DNA of 64,000 nt from Salinarimonas sp. (GCA_020832565.1 JAFIEI010000005.1:56601-120600), one strand, 5' to 3'; shown: positions 20,344-29,052, counted from the first letter of the stretch. Program-made: numbers and translations. The notes: generated from the letters alone by a model not told the origin.

Positions 20344-20425
20344 ATCCCTCCGCCGGCATGACCCGGATCAGGTTCGATGGGTTGACGCTAGCGCCTCTCA
20401 GCCCCCGGACGGGGCACCCCATGGA
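20344..20425 (-). promoter_or_regulatory. TPP (thiamine pyrophosphate) riboswitch
   Basis: Read on the minus strand, the leader holds the THI-element order: GGGGTGCCCC, CTGAGAGGC, AACCC, then GAACCTGATCCGGGTCATGC and CGGCGGAGGGA. CTGAGA is the pyrimidine-sensing core and the GAACCTGATC-GGGTCATG part the pyrophosphate-sensing arm. The thiM ribosome site GGAGGG (20346-20351) is inside the aptamer's closing strand, and no terminator stands between aptamer and start codon. Control is therefore most likely translational: TPP binding hides the site. It should govern thiM-thiE-thiD and the co-transcribed TRAP binding protein. Confidence 0.95.
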
Positions 20426-20535
20426 GATTAATTCTGTTGATCGAGAGTTAGGCCCTTGCATCCTCCGACGCAAGGGGCGGGCGGCAATTCCTTATGCCGC
20501 ATTGCCGCAACCAAGGTGCGCGATTCGCACGCCCC
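20426..20535. other. Gap between ychF end and the TPP riboswitch
   Basis: 110 bases with two small minus-strand hairpins: CCCTTGC / GCAAGGG (20453-20476) and a GGCAAT / ATTGCC pair near 20490-20515. They may slow or end ychF transcription. The thi promoter should lie here, but I see no clear -35/-10 pair. Confidence 0.35.
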
Positions 20536-21633
20536 TCAGAGATTGAAGCGGAAATGCAGCACGTCCCCATCCTTGACGACATAGTCCTTGCCTTCCAGCC
20601 GCAGCTTCCCGGCTTCGCGCGCGCCGCTCTCGCCATCGAGCGCGATGTAATCGTCGTAGGCGATGGTCTCGGCGCGGATGAAGCCCTTCTCGAAATCGGT
20701 ATGGATCACGCCTGCGGCCTGCGGTGCGCGGGTCCCGGTCGTGATCGTCCAGGCGCGCGCTTCCTTGGGGCCGACGGTGAAATAGGTGACGAGGCCGAGC
20801 AGCGCGTAACCGGCGCGGATCACGCGGTTGAGGCCGGGCTCGGAAAGGCCGACGGCTTCGAGATAGTCGCGTTGTTCCTCGGCGGGCATCACCGCGATCT
20901 CACTCTCGATCTTGGCGGAGACGACGACGGCGCGCGCGCCCTCGGCCTCGGCATAAGCCATCACCTTCTGCGAGAAGGCATTGCCCTGATCGGCGGATTC
21001 TTCCTCGACATTGCACACGTAGAGAACCGGCTTGGCGCTGAGCAGGCCGAGCATGCGGAAGGCCTTCTCCTCGTCGTCGGCAACCTCGACCAGCCGGGCG
21101 GGCTTGCCGTCGCGCAGCAGCACCAGCGCGCGGTTCATCAGGTCGAGGCTGAGCTTGCCTTCCTTGTCGCCGCCCTTGACCTTTTTCTCCAGCGCCGTGG
21201 CGCGCTTCTCGAGGCTGTCGAGATCAGCGAGCATCAGCTCGGTCTCGATGGTCTCGATATCGGCGATCGGGTCGATCTTGCCGTCGACATGGGTGACGTC
21301 GCCATCCTCGAAGCAGCGCACCACATGGGCGATGGCATCGACCTCGCGGATATTGGCGAGAAACTGGTTGCCCAGACCTTCCCCGCGTGAGGCGCCGCGC
21401 ACCAGTCCGGCAATGTCGACGAAGGTCAGACGGGTGGGGAGCACCTGCGCCGATTTGCCGATCACGGCCAGCTTGTCCAGCCGCTCATCCGGCACGGCCA
21501 CGTCGCCGACATTCGGCTCGATCGTGCAGAAGGGATAATTGGCTGCCTGCGCGGCTGCCGTCTGCGTCAATGCGTTGAAGAGTGTCGATTTGCCGACATT
21601 CGGCAGCCCGACAATACCCATCCGAAAGCCCAT
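20536..21633 (-). CDS. ychF: YchF/EngD-family ribosome-associated ATPase
   Basis: Obg-related P-loop protein that binds ribosomes and, in the family, hydrolyses ATP rather than GTP. The 365-residue product has G1 GLPNVGKSTLFNALT, G2/G3 region LTFVDIAGLVRGASRGEGLG, NVEEES in the place of the GTP-specific NKxD (consistent with ATP use), a helical hairpin (about 135-220), and the C-terminal TGS-like domain (AWTITTGTRAPQAAGVIHTD to DGDVLHFRFNL). It is the last gene of rplY-pth-ychF, a typical alphaproteobacterial order; the gap to pth is 35 bases. Confidence 0.97.
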   Translation of the reverse strand: MGFRMGIVGLPNVGKSTLFNALTQTAAAQAANYPFCTIEPNVGDVAVPDERLDKLAVIGKSAQVLPTRLTFVDIAGLVRGASRGEGLGNQFLANIREVDAIAHVVRCFEDGDVTHVDGKIDPIADIETIETELMLADLDSLEKRATALEKKVKGGDKEGKLSLDLMNRALVLLRDGKPARLVEVADDEEKAFRMLGLLSAKPVLYVCNVEEESADQGNAFSQKVMAYAEAEGARAVVVSAKIESEIAVMPAEEQRDYLEAVGLSEPGLNRVIRAGYALLGLVTYFTVGPKEARAWTITTGTRAPQAAGVIHTDFEKGFIRAETIAYDDYIALDGESGAREAGKLRLEGKDYVVKDGDVLHFRFNL

Positions 21634-21668
21634 GGCCGTCTATCCTGTCTGGTGCGTTGCGACCGCCG

Positions 21669-22313
21669 TCAGCTGCCGGCTCCGCCCTTGTCCGTGGCAC
21701 TGCTCTTGCCACTATCCTTGCCACTATCCTTGCCGCCCCAGCCGCGATCGGCCATGGCGAGATGTATCTTGTTCTGGAAGGCCGCATCATCGCCGCGCGC
21801 CAAGAGCCCGGCATGATCGGCGCAGGCACGCGCGAGATCCTCGACCCACGGCTCTTCCGCCTTGGCGAAATCGCTCAGCACATAGGCATGCACGGCTTTC
21901 TTGTCGCCGGGATGGCCGATGCCCAGCCGGACGCGGCGGTAATCGTTGCCGCATTGCGCGGTGATCGAGCGCAGCCCGTTATGGCCGGCATTGCCGCCGC
22001 CCTTCTTGATGCGCAGCTTGGCCGGCGCGAGGTCGAGCTCGTCGTGGAAGACGACGATATCCTCGAGTGCGATCTTGAAGAAGCGCTGCGCCTCGGAGAC
22101 GGCACGGCCGGATTCGTTCATGTAGGTCTGCGGCTTGAGCAGCAGGACCCGTTCGCCGTCGAGCGTGGCCTCGGTGACCTCGCCCTGGAACTTGCGCCGC
22201 CACGGAGCGGCACCCGCGACCCGGGCGATCTCGTCGATCACCATGAAGCCGATATTGTGCCGGTTATCCGCATAGCGCGCCCCGGGATTGCCGAGGCCGA
22301 CCAGGAGACGCAT
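21669..22313 (-). CDS. pth: Peptidyl-tRNA hydrolase
   Basis: Releases tRNA from prematurely dropped peptidyl-tRNA. The 214-residue product begins [20 protein letters not shown] (catalytic His and Asn), followed by [30 protein letters not shown] and AGHNGLRSI, all active-site motifs. A longer frame to 22388 would add [17 protein letters not shown] and more, but it contains an 11-bp hairpin and lacks family similarity, whereas 22313 has GAGGGAGCGG in front. The C-terminus carries an unusual repeat ([12 protein letters not shown]), produced by a 12-bp tandem duplication at 21709-21732. Middle gene between rplY and ychF. Confidence 0.95.
   Translation of the reverse strand: MRLLVGLGNPGARYADNRHNIGFMVIDEIARVAGAAPWRRKFQGEVTEATLDGERVLLLKPQTYMNESGRAVSEAQRFFKIALEDIVVFHDELDLAPAKLRIKKGGGNAGHNGLRSITAQCGNDYRRVRLGIGHPGDKKAVHAYVLSDFAKAEEPWVEDLARACADHAGLLARGDDAAFQNKIHLAMADRGWGGKDSGKDSGKSSATDKGGAGS
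21709..21732. repeat. 12-bp tandem duplication in the pth 3' end
   Basis: CCACTATCCTTG occurs twice head to tail and adds a second GKDS unit to the hydrophilic tail of Pth. It is in frame and outside the catalytic domain, so probably neutral. Confidence 0.85.
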
Positions 22314-22340
22314 CGGTCCCGCTCCCTCGTCGACAGCGAA

Positions 22341-22366
22341 GCGCTCCGGTTGCGAAACCGGAGCGC
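22341..22366 (-). other. Perfect 11-bp hairpin between rplY and pth
   Basis: GCGCTCCGGTT (22341-22351), 4-base loop, and its complement (22356-22366). There is no T run behind it on the minus strand, so it is not a classical terminator. It may be an RNA-processing or mRNA-stability element between the two genes. Confidence 0.55.
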
Positions 22367-22399
22367 CCCAGCCGAACAGTTTTTTCAAAAGCGCAAGGA

Positions 22400-23041
22400 T
22401 TATTCCTTGTCCTCTTCTTCGCCGCCCTCGGTTGCCTCGGTCTCGGCCTCGGCATCCTCGTCGTCTTCCTTGAAGCCGGCCGGCGTGGCGATCGTCGCGA
22501 TGGTGAAATCACGATCATCGATCGTCGGCGTGCAGCCCTTCGGCAGCGTCACTGCTGAGATGTGAAGCGAATCGCCCATCTCCAGGTTCTGGATATCGAT
22601 CTCGATCGCATCGGGGATCGAGTCGGCGGGAACGAGGAGTTCGACCGTATGACGCACGACGTTGAGCGTGCCGCCGCGCTTGATGCCCACACAGGTTTCC
22701 TGATTGAGGAAGTGCACGGGAACATCGACGGTGACCATCTGGCCCTTGGCGACGCGGAAGAAGTCGATGTGGATCGGCATATCCTTGACGGGCTCTAGCT
22801 GGTAGTCGCGCGGAATCACGCGCTCCTTGTCACCCTGGATGTCGATCTCGAACATCGTCGTCATGAAGCCGCCATCATAGATGAGCTTCTGGGCTTCCTT
22901 GAACTGGATGGCAATGGCCTTGGGGGGCTGGCCGGTGCCGTAGACGACGGCGGGAATCATGCCCTGGCGGCGAATGGCTCGGGCGGCCCCCTTGCCGACC
23001 CGATCGCGCGCCACAGCCGAGAGCTTCTTCATATCACTCAT
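22400..23041 (-). CDS. rplY: Large ribosomal subunit protein bL25 (Ctc form)
   Basis: Binds 5S rRNA in the large subunit. The 213-residue product is the long two-domain Ctc form: an N-terminal L25 domain ([40 protein letters not shown]) and a C-terminal beta domain ([40 protein letters not shown]) with an acidic tail ([20 protein letters not shown]). The ribosome site is AAGGACC before ATGAGTGATATG; the second ATG is a possible alternative start. First gene of rplY-pth-ychF; a terminator-like hairpin in its leader suggests attenuation. Confidence 0.96.
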   Translation of the reverse strand: MSDMKKLSAVARDRVGKGAARAIRRQGMIPAVVYGTGQPPKAIAIQFKEAQKLIYDGGFMTTMFEIDIQGDKERVIPRDYQLEPVKDMPIHIDFFRVAKGQMVTVDVPVHFLNQETCVGIKRGGTLNVVRHTVELLVPADSIPDAIEIDIQNLEMGDSLHISAVTLPKGCTPTIDDRDFTIATIATPAGFKEDDEDAEAETEATEGGEEEDKE

Positions 23042-23069
23042 GGTCGTGGTCCTTCGAATTTGATGTCAT

Positions 23070-23098
23070 GAAAGACGAAAGGGCCGCATTGCGGCCCC
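23070..23098 (-). terminator. Terminator-like hairpin in the rplY leader
   Basis: On the minus strand GGGGCCGC, short AAT loop, GCGGCCC followed by TTTCGTCTTTC, about 30 bases ahead of the rplY start. A second terminator for the upstream cco operon exists 130 bases earlier, so this one more likely acts within the rplY transcript. It could alternatively be a back-up stop for cco. Confidence 0.6.
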
Positions 23099-23226
23099 GA
23101 GCCTTTCGCGCTCACGCCTCCAAGGGTGTCGACGAGCGCGTGGGGCTTATACGGCGCAAACCCTGCGAGGGCAACCTCTAAAGCGTTGCGCCACAATCAT
23201 TGCTGCCCCGTTCGCGGGGGATGCAT

Positions 23227-23260
23227 GAAAACGCGCCCGAAAGAGACTCCCGAGCGCGTT
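23227..23260 (-). terminator. Terminator of the ccoNOQP operon
   Basis: On the minus strand AACGCGC, then CGGGAG / CTTTCG pairing with a short internal mismatch, GCGCGTT and TTTC. It begins about 20 bases after the ccoP stop. Confidence 0.65.
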
Positions 23261-23282
23261 CCCCAACGAAGCCAGGGCGCGG

Positions 23283-24164
23283 CTACTCGCCGCCGCCCAG
23301 CGCGTGCACATAGACCGTGAGCGACTTGATGGTCACGTCGTCGAGGCGGTCGGCGAAATGCGGCATGATTGCTCCGCGGCCATTGGCGATCCCCTCGAAG
23401 ATGGTTTCGCGATCCGAGCCGTAGAGCCAGATCCCGTTGACGAGGTTGGGGGCGCCGAGCGCACGCAGGCCCTCACCACCGTCGCCATGGCATGCTGCGC
23501 AATTGGCGGTGTAGACCTCTTCGCCGAGCTCCAGATTGGCGCCCTCGGCCACCGGCAGGCCGGCCAGCTGGCGGGTGTAATCCGCCGCTGCCCAGGCTTC
23601 CGACCGGTTGAGGATACCGTCACGCACGAAGGCCGGCATGTCGCCGAAGCGGGTTTCGTCATGGGTCGAGCGGATGCCGAAGGCGATGGTCTGGTGGATG
23701 TCCTCCAGCGTGCCGCCCCACAGCCAGTCGTCGTTCAGCAGGTTCGGATAACCCGGCCCGCCGCCCGCGCCGGCCCCGTGGCAGCCGGCACAATTATCGC
23801 CGAATGCCGCGCGCCCGAAAGCCTGCGCGAAGCTCGCCATATCGGAATCCGCGACGATCTCCTCGAGCTCCGCCTCGCGGATCGCGGCGAAATTCGCGCC
23901 GCGCGTCTCGTTGAGCCGCTCCAGATCCTCGACCACCGCCGAGCGCGAATGCCAGCCGAGCAGGCCGGTCGTCGCGGAATTCACCAGCGGGATCGCAGGA
24001 TAGGCGATCATGTAGCCGACGGAGAAGATAATGGTGACGTAGAACACCCAGAGCCACCACCGCGGCAGAGGATTGTTCAATTCCTTGATGCCGTCCCATT
24101 CATGTCCGGTGGTCGAGACGCCCGTGACCTTGTCGACATCTTTCTTGTGATCTTGCGAGGCCAT
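23283..24164 (-). CDS. ccoP: cbb3-type cytochrome c oxidase subunit III (diheme)
   Basis: Diheme c-type subunit that passes electrons to the oxidase core. The 293-residue product begins MASQDHKKDVDKVTGVSTTG, has one N-terminal membrane helix (WWLWVFYVTIIFSVGYMIAY), then two cytochrome c domains with heme sites CAGCH (Cys125, Cys128, His129) and CAACH (Cys222, Cys225, His226), plus later Met ligands (GDMPAF, GAIMPHF). The upstream frame to 24179 adds only five residues. Last gene of ccoN-O-Q-P; a terminator follows. Confidence 0.97.
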   Translation of the reverse strand: MASQDHKKDVDKVTGVSTTGHEWDGIKELNNPLPRWWLWVFYVTIIFSVGYMIAYPAIPLVNSATTGLLGWHSRSAVVEDLERLNETRGANFAAIREAELEEIVADSDMASFAQAFGRAAFGDNCAGCHGAGAGGGPGYPNLLNDDWLWGGTLEDIHQTIAFGIRSTHDETRFGDMPAFVRDGILNRSEAWAAADYTRQLAGLPVAEGANLELGEEVYTANCAACHGDGGEGLRALGAPNLVNGIWLYGSDRETIFEGIANGRGAIMPHFADRLDDVTIKSLTVYVHALGGGE

Positions 24165-24168
24165 GGGA

Positions 24169-24321
24169 TCAATCCTCATCCAGCGGAATGCGCGACGCCT
24201 TGTCGAACTTGTCCTTGTTCGAGGGCATCAGCGCGTAGAAAATGGCCAGGGCGAAGCCGATGAAGAAGGCTGCAAATCCCCAGGTCTGCGCGATGTTGGC
24301 GAGAAAGGCGTAGGTTTCCAT
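24169..24321 (-). CDS. ccoQ: cbb3 oxidase small subunit CcoQ
   Basis: A 50-residue membrane protein: METYAFLANIAQTWGFAAFF, one helix running to about ALAIFYALMP, then the hydrophilic tail NKDKFDKASRIPLDED. It is too short for usual ORF cut-offs but is in the standard place between ccoO (15 bases upstream) and ccoP (start four bases after the ccoQ stop). CcoQ helps stability and assembly of the cbb3 complex, especially in the presence of oxygen. Confidence 0.93.
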   Translation of the reverse strand: METYAFLANIAQTWGFAAFFIGFALAIFYALMPSNKDKFDKASRIPLDED

Positions 24322-24336
24322 GATGATGCTCCTTTC

Positions 24337-25074
24337 TCAGCGGATGTTCGCCTGGTTGTCGTACTGGTCGAAATCGACCAGCGTCCCCAGCATCTGCAGA
24401 TAGGCGACGAGCGCGTCACCTTCGGTGATCACGCCGTCGGTGCGCCCCGAGAAGTTGCGCACCTGTGCCTTCGGGTAACGTTCGAGGAAGTCGAAGACGT
24501 CGGCATCGTTCTCGTCCATCTGGATTTCGACATCGATGCGGGCATTCGCGATCATCTCGTCGTCATAGGGCACGCCGAGCGCAGCCTGGACCCGGAGATT
24601 GCGCTCGATATTGGAATAATCGAGCGGCGTGTCGAACAGGAACGGGTAGCCCGGCATGATCGATTCCGGCACCACCGAGCGCGGATCGACCAGATGGCGC
24701 ACATGCCATTCGTCGGAGTATTTTCCGCCCACGCGGGCGAGGTCCGGCCCGGTGCGCTTCGAGCCCCACTGGAAGGGCCGGTCATACATCGACTCGGCTG
24801 CGAGCGAGTAATGCCCGTAGCGCTCCACCTCGTCGCGCAGGGGGCGCACCATCTGGCTGTGGCAGTTGTAGCAGCCCTCACGGACATAGATGTCGCGCCC
24901 GGCCAGTTCCAGCGGCGAGTAGGGCCGCATGCCCTCCACCTTCTCGATCGTGTTCTTCAGATAGAAGAGCGGCACGATCTCGACGATGCCCCCGATGGAG
25001 ATGGCGACCACGATGCCCGCCACCAGGACGCCGGAGTTCTTTTCGAATATTGCGTGCTTGTTCCAGAGTGACAT
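24337..25074 (-). CDS. ccoO: cbb3-type cytochrome c oxidase subunit II (monoheme)
   Basis: Monoheme c subunit that anchors the electron path to CcoN. The 245-residue product has an N-terminal membrane helix ([20 protein letters not shown]), the family phrase [20 protein letters not shown], and one heme site [14 protein letters not shown] (Cys68, Cys71, His72), with the axial Met in the [11 protein letters not shown] segment. Conserved [20 protein letters not shown] and [20 protein letters not shown] follow. The gap to ccoN is 12 bases. Confidence 0.98.
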   Translation of the reverse strand: MSLWNKHAIFEKNSGVLVAGIVVAISIGGIVEIVPLFYLKNTIEKVEGMRPYSPLELAGRDIYVREGCYNCHSQMVRPLRDEVERYGHYSLAAESMYDRPFQWGSKRTGPDLARVGGKYSDEWHVRHLVDPRSVVPESIMPGYPFLFDTPLDYSNIERNLRVQAALGVPYDDEMIANARIDVEIQMDENDADVFDFLERYPKAQVRNFSGRTDGVITEGDALVAYLQMLGTLVDFDQYDNQANIR

Positions 25075-25086
25075 ATCTCCGCCCCC

Positions 25087-26757
25087 TTATTCTGCCGCCG
25101 CAAGCGCGGGACGCGACTGGGTCGCCTCCACGGGCCGCACGGTCCGGACGGTCATGATGAGGTTGTAGACCATGATCAGGGCGCCCACGAGGAAGAGCAC
25201 GCCGCCGATCGCGCGGATCACGTAGTAGGGATGCATCGCGTCGGAGGTCTCGATGAAGGAATATTCCAGGAATCCGAGGCTCGTATAGGCGCGCCACATC
25301 AGGCCCTGCATGATCCCCGCCACCCACATCGAGGTGATGTAGAGGACGATGCCCAGCGTCGAGATCCAGAAGTGCCAGTTGACGAGCCGCAGCGAATACA
25401 GCCCCTCGCGCTTCCACAGCCACGGAACCAGGCAGTAGATCGCACCGAAGGAGATATAGGCGACCCAGCCCAGCGCGCCGGAATGCACGTGGCCGACGGT
25501 CCAGTCGGTGTAGTGCGAGAGCGAGTTGACGACCTTGATCGACATCATCGGGCCCTCGAAGGTCGACATGCCGTAGAAGGCGATGGAGACGACCATCATG
25601 CGCAGGACCGGATCGGTGCGCAGCTTGTCCCAGGCGCCCGAGAGCGTCATCAGGCCGTTGATCATGCCGCCCCATGAGGGCATCCACAGCATGATCGAGA
25701 AGACCATGCCCAAAGTCTGCGCCCAGTCGGGCAGGGCGGTGTAGTGGAGGTGGTGCGGGCCCGCCCAGATATAGAGGAAGATCAGCGCCCAGAAGTGGAT
25801 GATCGAGAGCCGGTAGGAATAGACCGGGCGCTCGGCCCGCTTGGGCACGAAATAGTACATGATGGCGAGGAAGCCGGCGGTGAGGAAGAAGCCGACCGCG
25901 TTATGGCCGTACCACCACTGCACCATCGCATCCTGCACGCCCGACCAGACGATGTAGGACTTGTAGGAGAAGATCGAGAGCGGGATGGCGGCGTTGTTGC
26001 CCAGATGCAAAACCGCGATCGTTATGATGAAGGCGAGGAAGAACCAGTTCGCCACGTAGATATGCGGCTCCTTGCGCTTCCACAGCGTGGCCATGAAGAC
26101 CATCAGGAAGGTGACCCAGACGACGGTCAGGAACAGGTCCGCATACCATTCCGGCTCGGCATATTCCTTCGACTGGGTGATCCCCAGAAGGTAGCCCGTG
26201 CCGGCGATCAGGATGAAGAAGTTGTAGCCCAGCACCACGAACCAGGGGGCGATATCGCCGGCCATGCGGGCGCGCGAGGTGCGCTGCACCACGTAGAAGG
26301 CCGTCGCGATCAGCACGTTGCCGCCGAAGGCGAAGATCACCGCCGAGGTGTGCAGCGGGCGCATGCGCCCGAAATTCGTCCAGGGCAGATCGAAGTTCAG
26401 GGCCGGATAGGCGAGCTGGAAGGCGATGATCACGCCGACGAGGAAGCCCGCAATGCCCCAGAACATCGCCGCGACCACGGCGAATTTCACCGGGCCCATA
26501 TTGTAATTGGGCTTGCCGTCGATCTCCTCCGCTGGAAGCTCCGCCGGTCGATCGTAATAGCGATTGATGATCGCGAAGACGGAAGCGATGCTCGCCGCTG
26601 CGAAAAGATAGGCGTGGAAAGCATATTCGGCTTCCCAGGCGTTCGCTGCCACGATGATGGAAAACAGCGCCAAGGCCGCCAAAGCGACCGCGGTACCCCC
26701 CTCACCGATGGTCATGCGCTTGCCGGATCCGACCGGTGACGCGCCGATTGAGGCCAT
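25087..26757 (-). CDS. ccoN: cbb3-type cytochrome c oxidase catalytic subunit I
   Basis: Heme-copper oxidase core that reduces oxygen with high affinity and pumps protons at low oxygen. The 556-residue, about 12-helix product has the low-spin heme His in [16 protein letters not shown], the copper-B His and cross-linked Tyr region in [13 protein letters not shown] and [13 protein letters not shown], and the heme ligands in [13 protein letters not shown]. The start at 26757 ([10 protein letters not shown]) has AGGGGA in front; a TTG two codons earlier is possible. First gene of ccoNOQP, with an FNR/FixK-type box 93 bases upstream. Confidence 0.98.
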   Translation of the reverse strand: MASIGASPVGSGKRMTIGEGGTAVALAALALFSIIVAANAWEAEYAFHAYLFAAASIASVFAIINRYYDRPAELPAEEIDGKPNYNMGPVKFAVVAAMFWGIAGFLVGVIIAFQLAYPALNFDLPWTNFGRMRPLHTSAVIFAFGGNVLIATAFYVVQRTSRARMAGDIAPWFVVLGYNFFILIAGTGYLLGITQSKEYAEPEWYADLFLTVVWVTFLMVFMATLWKRKEPHIYVANWFFLAFIITIAVLHLGNNAAIPLSIFSYKSYIVWSGVQDAMVQWWYGHNAVGFFLTAGFLAIMYYFVPKRAERPVYSYRLSIIHFWALIFLYIWAGPHHLHYTALPDWAQTLGMVFSIMLWMPSWGGMINGLMTLSGAWDKLRTDPVLRMMVVSIAFYGMSTFEGPMMSIKVVNSLSHYTDWTVGHVHSGALGWVAYISFGAIYCLVPWLWKREGLYSLRLVNWHFWISTLGIVLYITSMWVAGIMQGLMWRAYTSLGFLEYSFIETSDAMHPYYVIRAIGGVLFLVGALIMVYNLIMTVRTVRPVEATQSRPALAAAE

Positions 26758-27079
26758 CTTCAATCCCCTGAACTGTTTGCCCGTAATGGCTCCGCCCGAA
26801 GAGATTCGGACGACCGCGGCAGTTTCAGCAGGGATGGGCTGAGCCCGCCTTGATCTTTGTCAACAATGTGGCGTCGGATGTGTCGCAGGGAGGCGGTTCT
26901 TCAACGGGTGTGGCAGGATCGTGACGAGAAAATTTCCGATTTTAAGTTGCATTCAAAAGTCTCAACCCGCCATCGGCCCTTCGTGCTCAATCTCCCACAC
27001 GCGAGGTTGTTCACCTGCCCGTGGACGCCGGTGGCGTCTGGTCGCACAGTGGGCAAAATCGGAGTGGGAGGAAAGCTTC
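26758..27079. other. Divergent intergenic region ccoN / SDR
   Basis: 322 bases with no gene. It holds the FNR/FixK-type box at 26850-26863 and, nearer the SDR gene, an AT-rich patch (AAAATTTCCGATTTTAAGTTGC, in part, near 26930-26952) that could carry the SDR promoter. A short open frame reads into the SDR from 26921 but has no family similarity. Confidence 0.6.
26850..26863. promoter_or_regulatory. FNR/FixK-type box upstream of ccoN
   Basis: TTGATCTTTGTCAA, matching the FNR/FixK consensus TTGAT-N4-ATCAA except for one base (G for A). It is 93 bases above the ccoN start on the side where activation of this operon is expected. FixK or FnrN control of ccoNOQP is well established in alphaproteobacteria, so microaerobic induction is likely. 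Confidence 0.8.
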
Positions 27080-27826
27080 ATGCGACTCATCGACAAGACT
27101 GCCATCGTTACCGGGGCCGGGAGTGGTTTCGGATTCGGGATCGCGGAGCTGTTTGCGCGCGAGGGTGCGCGGGTCGCGCTGCTCGATATCAACGAGGAAT
27201 CGGCGATTGCCGCCGCCGGCCAGATCGGGGGCAACGCCGTGGCCCTGCGTTGCGACGTCGCCGAACTGGCAGATGTCAAGCGCGCCGTGGACGCGGTCAT
27301 GGAGAGCTTCGGCCGGATCGATATCGTGGTCAACAATGCCGGTGTCAGCCACCGCAACAAGCCGATGCTGGACGTGACCGAGGAGGAGTTCGACCGGGTC
27401 TTCGCCGTCAATGTCAAATCGATCTACAACATGACGCAGGCGACCGTGCCCCTGATGCGTGCGGAAGGTGGTGGCAATATCCTCAATATCGGCTCCACCG
27501 CCGGCATCCGGCCGCGCCCCGGTCTGACCTGGTACAACGCGTCGAAGGGCGCGGTGAACCTGCTGTCGAAATCGATGGCGGTCGAACTCGCACCTGATCG
27601 CATCCGCGTGAATGCGCTGGCGCCGGTTGCGGGCGAGACGCCGCTTCTGGCGACCTTCATGGGAGAGGATACGCCGGAGAAGCGCGCGGCCTTCACCGCG
27701 ACCGTTCCGCTGGGGCGCCTCTCCACGCCGCGCGATATCGCCAATGCGGCACTGTTCCTGTGTTCCGACGAAGCCGACATGGTGACCGGTGCGGTGCTCG
27801 AGGTGGATGGCGGGCGCTGTATCTGA
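27080..27826 (+). CDS. Short-chain dehydrogenase/reductase (SDR)
   Basis: NAD(P)-dependent oxidoreductase of 248 residues. It has the cofactor motif TGAGSGFGFGIAELFAREGA, the acidic residue after beta-2 (ALLDINEES) that favours NAD(H), NNAG in VVNNAGVSHRNKP, catalytic Ser in NIGSTAG, Tyr and Lys in WYNASKGAVNLLSKSMAVEL, and the C-terminal VDGGRCI. It resembles the glucose/3-oxoacyl reductase-like classical SDRs; the substrate is unknown. The start at 27080 follows GGGAGGAAAGCTTC. No obvious partner gene; it stands alone between ccoN and the convergent DUF1254 gene. Confidence 0.9.
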   Translation: MRLIDKTAIVTGAGSGFGFGIAELFAREGARVALLDINEESAIAAAGQIGGNAVALRCDVAELADVKRAVDAVMESFGRIDIVVNNAGVSHRNKPMLDVTEEEFDRVFAVNVKSIYNMTQATVPLMRAEGGGNILNIGSTAGIRPRPGLTWYNASKGAVNLLSKSMAVELAPDRIRVNALAPVAGETPLLATFMGEDTPEKRAAFTATVPLGRLSTPRDIANAALFLCSDEADMVTGAVLEVDGGRCI

Positions 27827-27829
27827 TCG

Positions 27830-28438
27830 TCAGTCCGCGATCGCGTCGAGCGGGAATGGCGTGCAGCGCGCCGAGAGGGCGCGTTCGCTCGCCGCCTGCG
27901 CCAATCCGGTCAGGGGCGCGAGGACGCGGAATGCGACGAAGCCCTGGGCCTCGGGCGCCGTGACCCGCAAGACGCCTTCGAGCGGATCAATCGGGATTTC
28001 TCCGGTATCGTCGACCTCGGTGATCGCGGTGCTGAGCGCCTCTTCTTCAAAGCGTTGCTCGGGCGTCATCAGCAACACGTCGATGACGGAAGCATCAATG
28101 GCACGATCCGTTATTGCGAAGAATGCTCCCGCGCCACGGCCATGAAACGCCGCAGACTGGAAATGCGAACCGGTTGTAAAGGTCACCCGTAGCGGCGCTT
28201 CGCTCAGGTCATAGGCGCAGGCGGTGAGCGCCGTCGACGGATCGTGCTGAGATAGCCAACCACGCGTCTGCGGACCGGCAACGAGGATCGGTTCCCCGGT
28301 TTCGTGAGTCGGCTGGAGCCGGGTGAACGCCGCCCGTTCCGACAGGAAGGGCAGAAGCAGAATTACCCCGACATGGGCGATTGCCGCGAGCACCAACCCA
28401 CACAGCGTTGCGAAGGCAAAGCGACCGATAACGCTCAT
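27830..28438 (-). CDS. DUF1254-family membrane-anchored protein
   Basis: A 202-residue protein with an N-terminal membrane helix (FAFATLCGLVLAAIAHVGVI, LLLPF) and a periplasmic domain with PTHETGEPILVAGPQTRGWL, then TACAYDLSEAPLRVTFTTGS and FFAITDRAIDASVIDVLLMT, as in the short DUF1254-type proteins of Hyphomicrobiales. Function unknown. The start at 28438 overlaps the stop of its partner (28435) by four bases, so the two are translationally coupled; relatives keep the same pair. It converges on the SDR gene with three bases between the stop codons. Confidence 0.75.
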   Translation of the reverse strand: MSVIGRFAFATLCGLVLAAIAHVGVILLLPFLSERAAFTRLQPTHETGEPILVAGPQTRGWLSQHDPSTALTACAYDLSEAPLRVTFTTGSHFQSAAFHGRGAGAFFAITDRAIDASVIDVLLMTPEQRFEEEALSTAITEVDDTGEIPIDPLEGVLRVTAPEAQGFVAFRVLAPLTGLAQAASERALSARCTPFPLDAIAD

Positions 28439-29052
28439 GCCGGACAACCCATCCGTCGGATATCCGGCAGCATGTCTGCCGTGAACCGCGTCAGCGTGCC
28501 GCCGGCGGGGGTATCATAGAGGCGCAGGGCGATGGTGAAGCCTTCCGTATCCGGCACGCGCAGCCAGTTGCCCGGCTGCGGCTCTCGGCTGATCGTCACC
28601 CGCATCGCGCCATCCTCCGGGCGGGTAATCCGCGCCGAAGTGGTTGCCAGGCGTTGTACCTGCCAGCCATCGGGCAGGCGACCGTCCCCGTCATGCAGGG
28701 TCAGGGTCCAGAAGCGGGCCGAAGGCGTCGTGCCGGAAATGGTATAGATGCATTCGCTGCGCAGCGGGCGCGCCAATGAATCCGTCGAGGCCCGGAAGGT
28801 CAGGCCCTCACCGGCAGCGAGAGGGATGTCCGCGGTTCGCGCGAGGATGGCGCGTGCATAAGGGTCGATCTCGCGGGTACCGATCTGCGGATGCACCTGC
28901 CAGGGTCCGGCCTGCTGGACGCCGAAGGCGAATTCGCTGTCGACGACGCGATAGGCGCTGTAGAGCCCGAGCGCCGCACCGCCCGCCACCGCATAGGCGA
29001 CGAGAAGGATCGTATAGACAGAGGATGTGAATTCGCGGATGCCCCGGCTCAT
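28435..29052 (-). CDS. DUF1214-family membrane-anchored protein
   Basis: A 205-residue protein with one N-terminal helix (TILLVAYAVAGGAALGLYSA) and a domain with GPWQVHPQIGTREIDPYARA, EGLTFRASTDSLARPLRSEC and YTISGTTPSARFWTLTLHD, ending RVPDTEGFTIALRLYDTP. These match the DUF1214 domain, which in larger proteins follows DUF1254 in one chain; here the two halves are separate coupled genes, each with its own membrane anchor. A periplasmic complex of the two is a reasonable inference. Function unknown. Confidence 0.75.
   Translation of the reverse strand: MSRGIREFTSSVYTILLVAYAVAGGAALGLYSAYRVVDSEFAFGVQQAGPWQVHPQIGTREIDPYARAILARTADIPLAAGEGLTFRASTDSLARPLRSECIYTISGTTPSARFWTLTLHDGDGRLPDGWQVQRLATTSARITRPEDGAMRVTISREPQPGNWLRVPDTEGFTIALRLYDTPAGGTLTRFTADMLPDIRRMGCPA

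Noticed and set aside
22314..22388. Longer start for pth ([13 protein letters not shown])
   Set aside because: The extension has no family similarity, contains an 11-bp hairpin, and the shorter start has a proper ribosome site and the canonical N-terminus.
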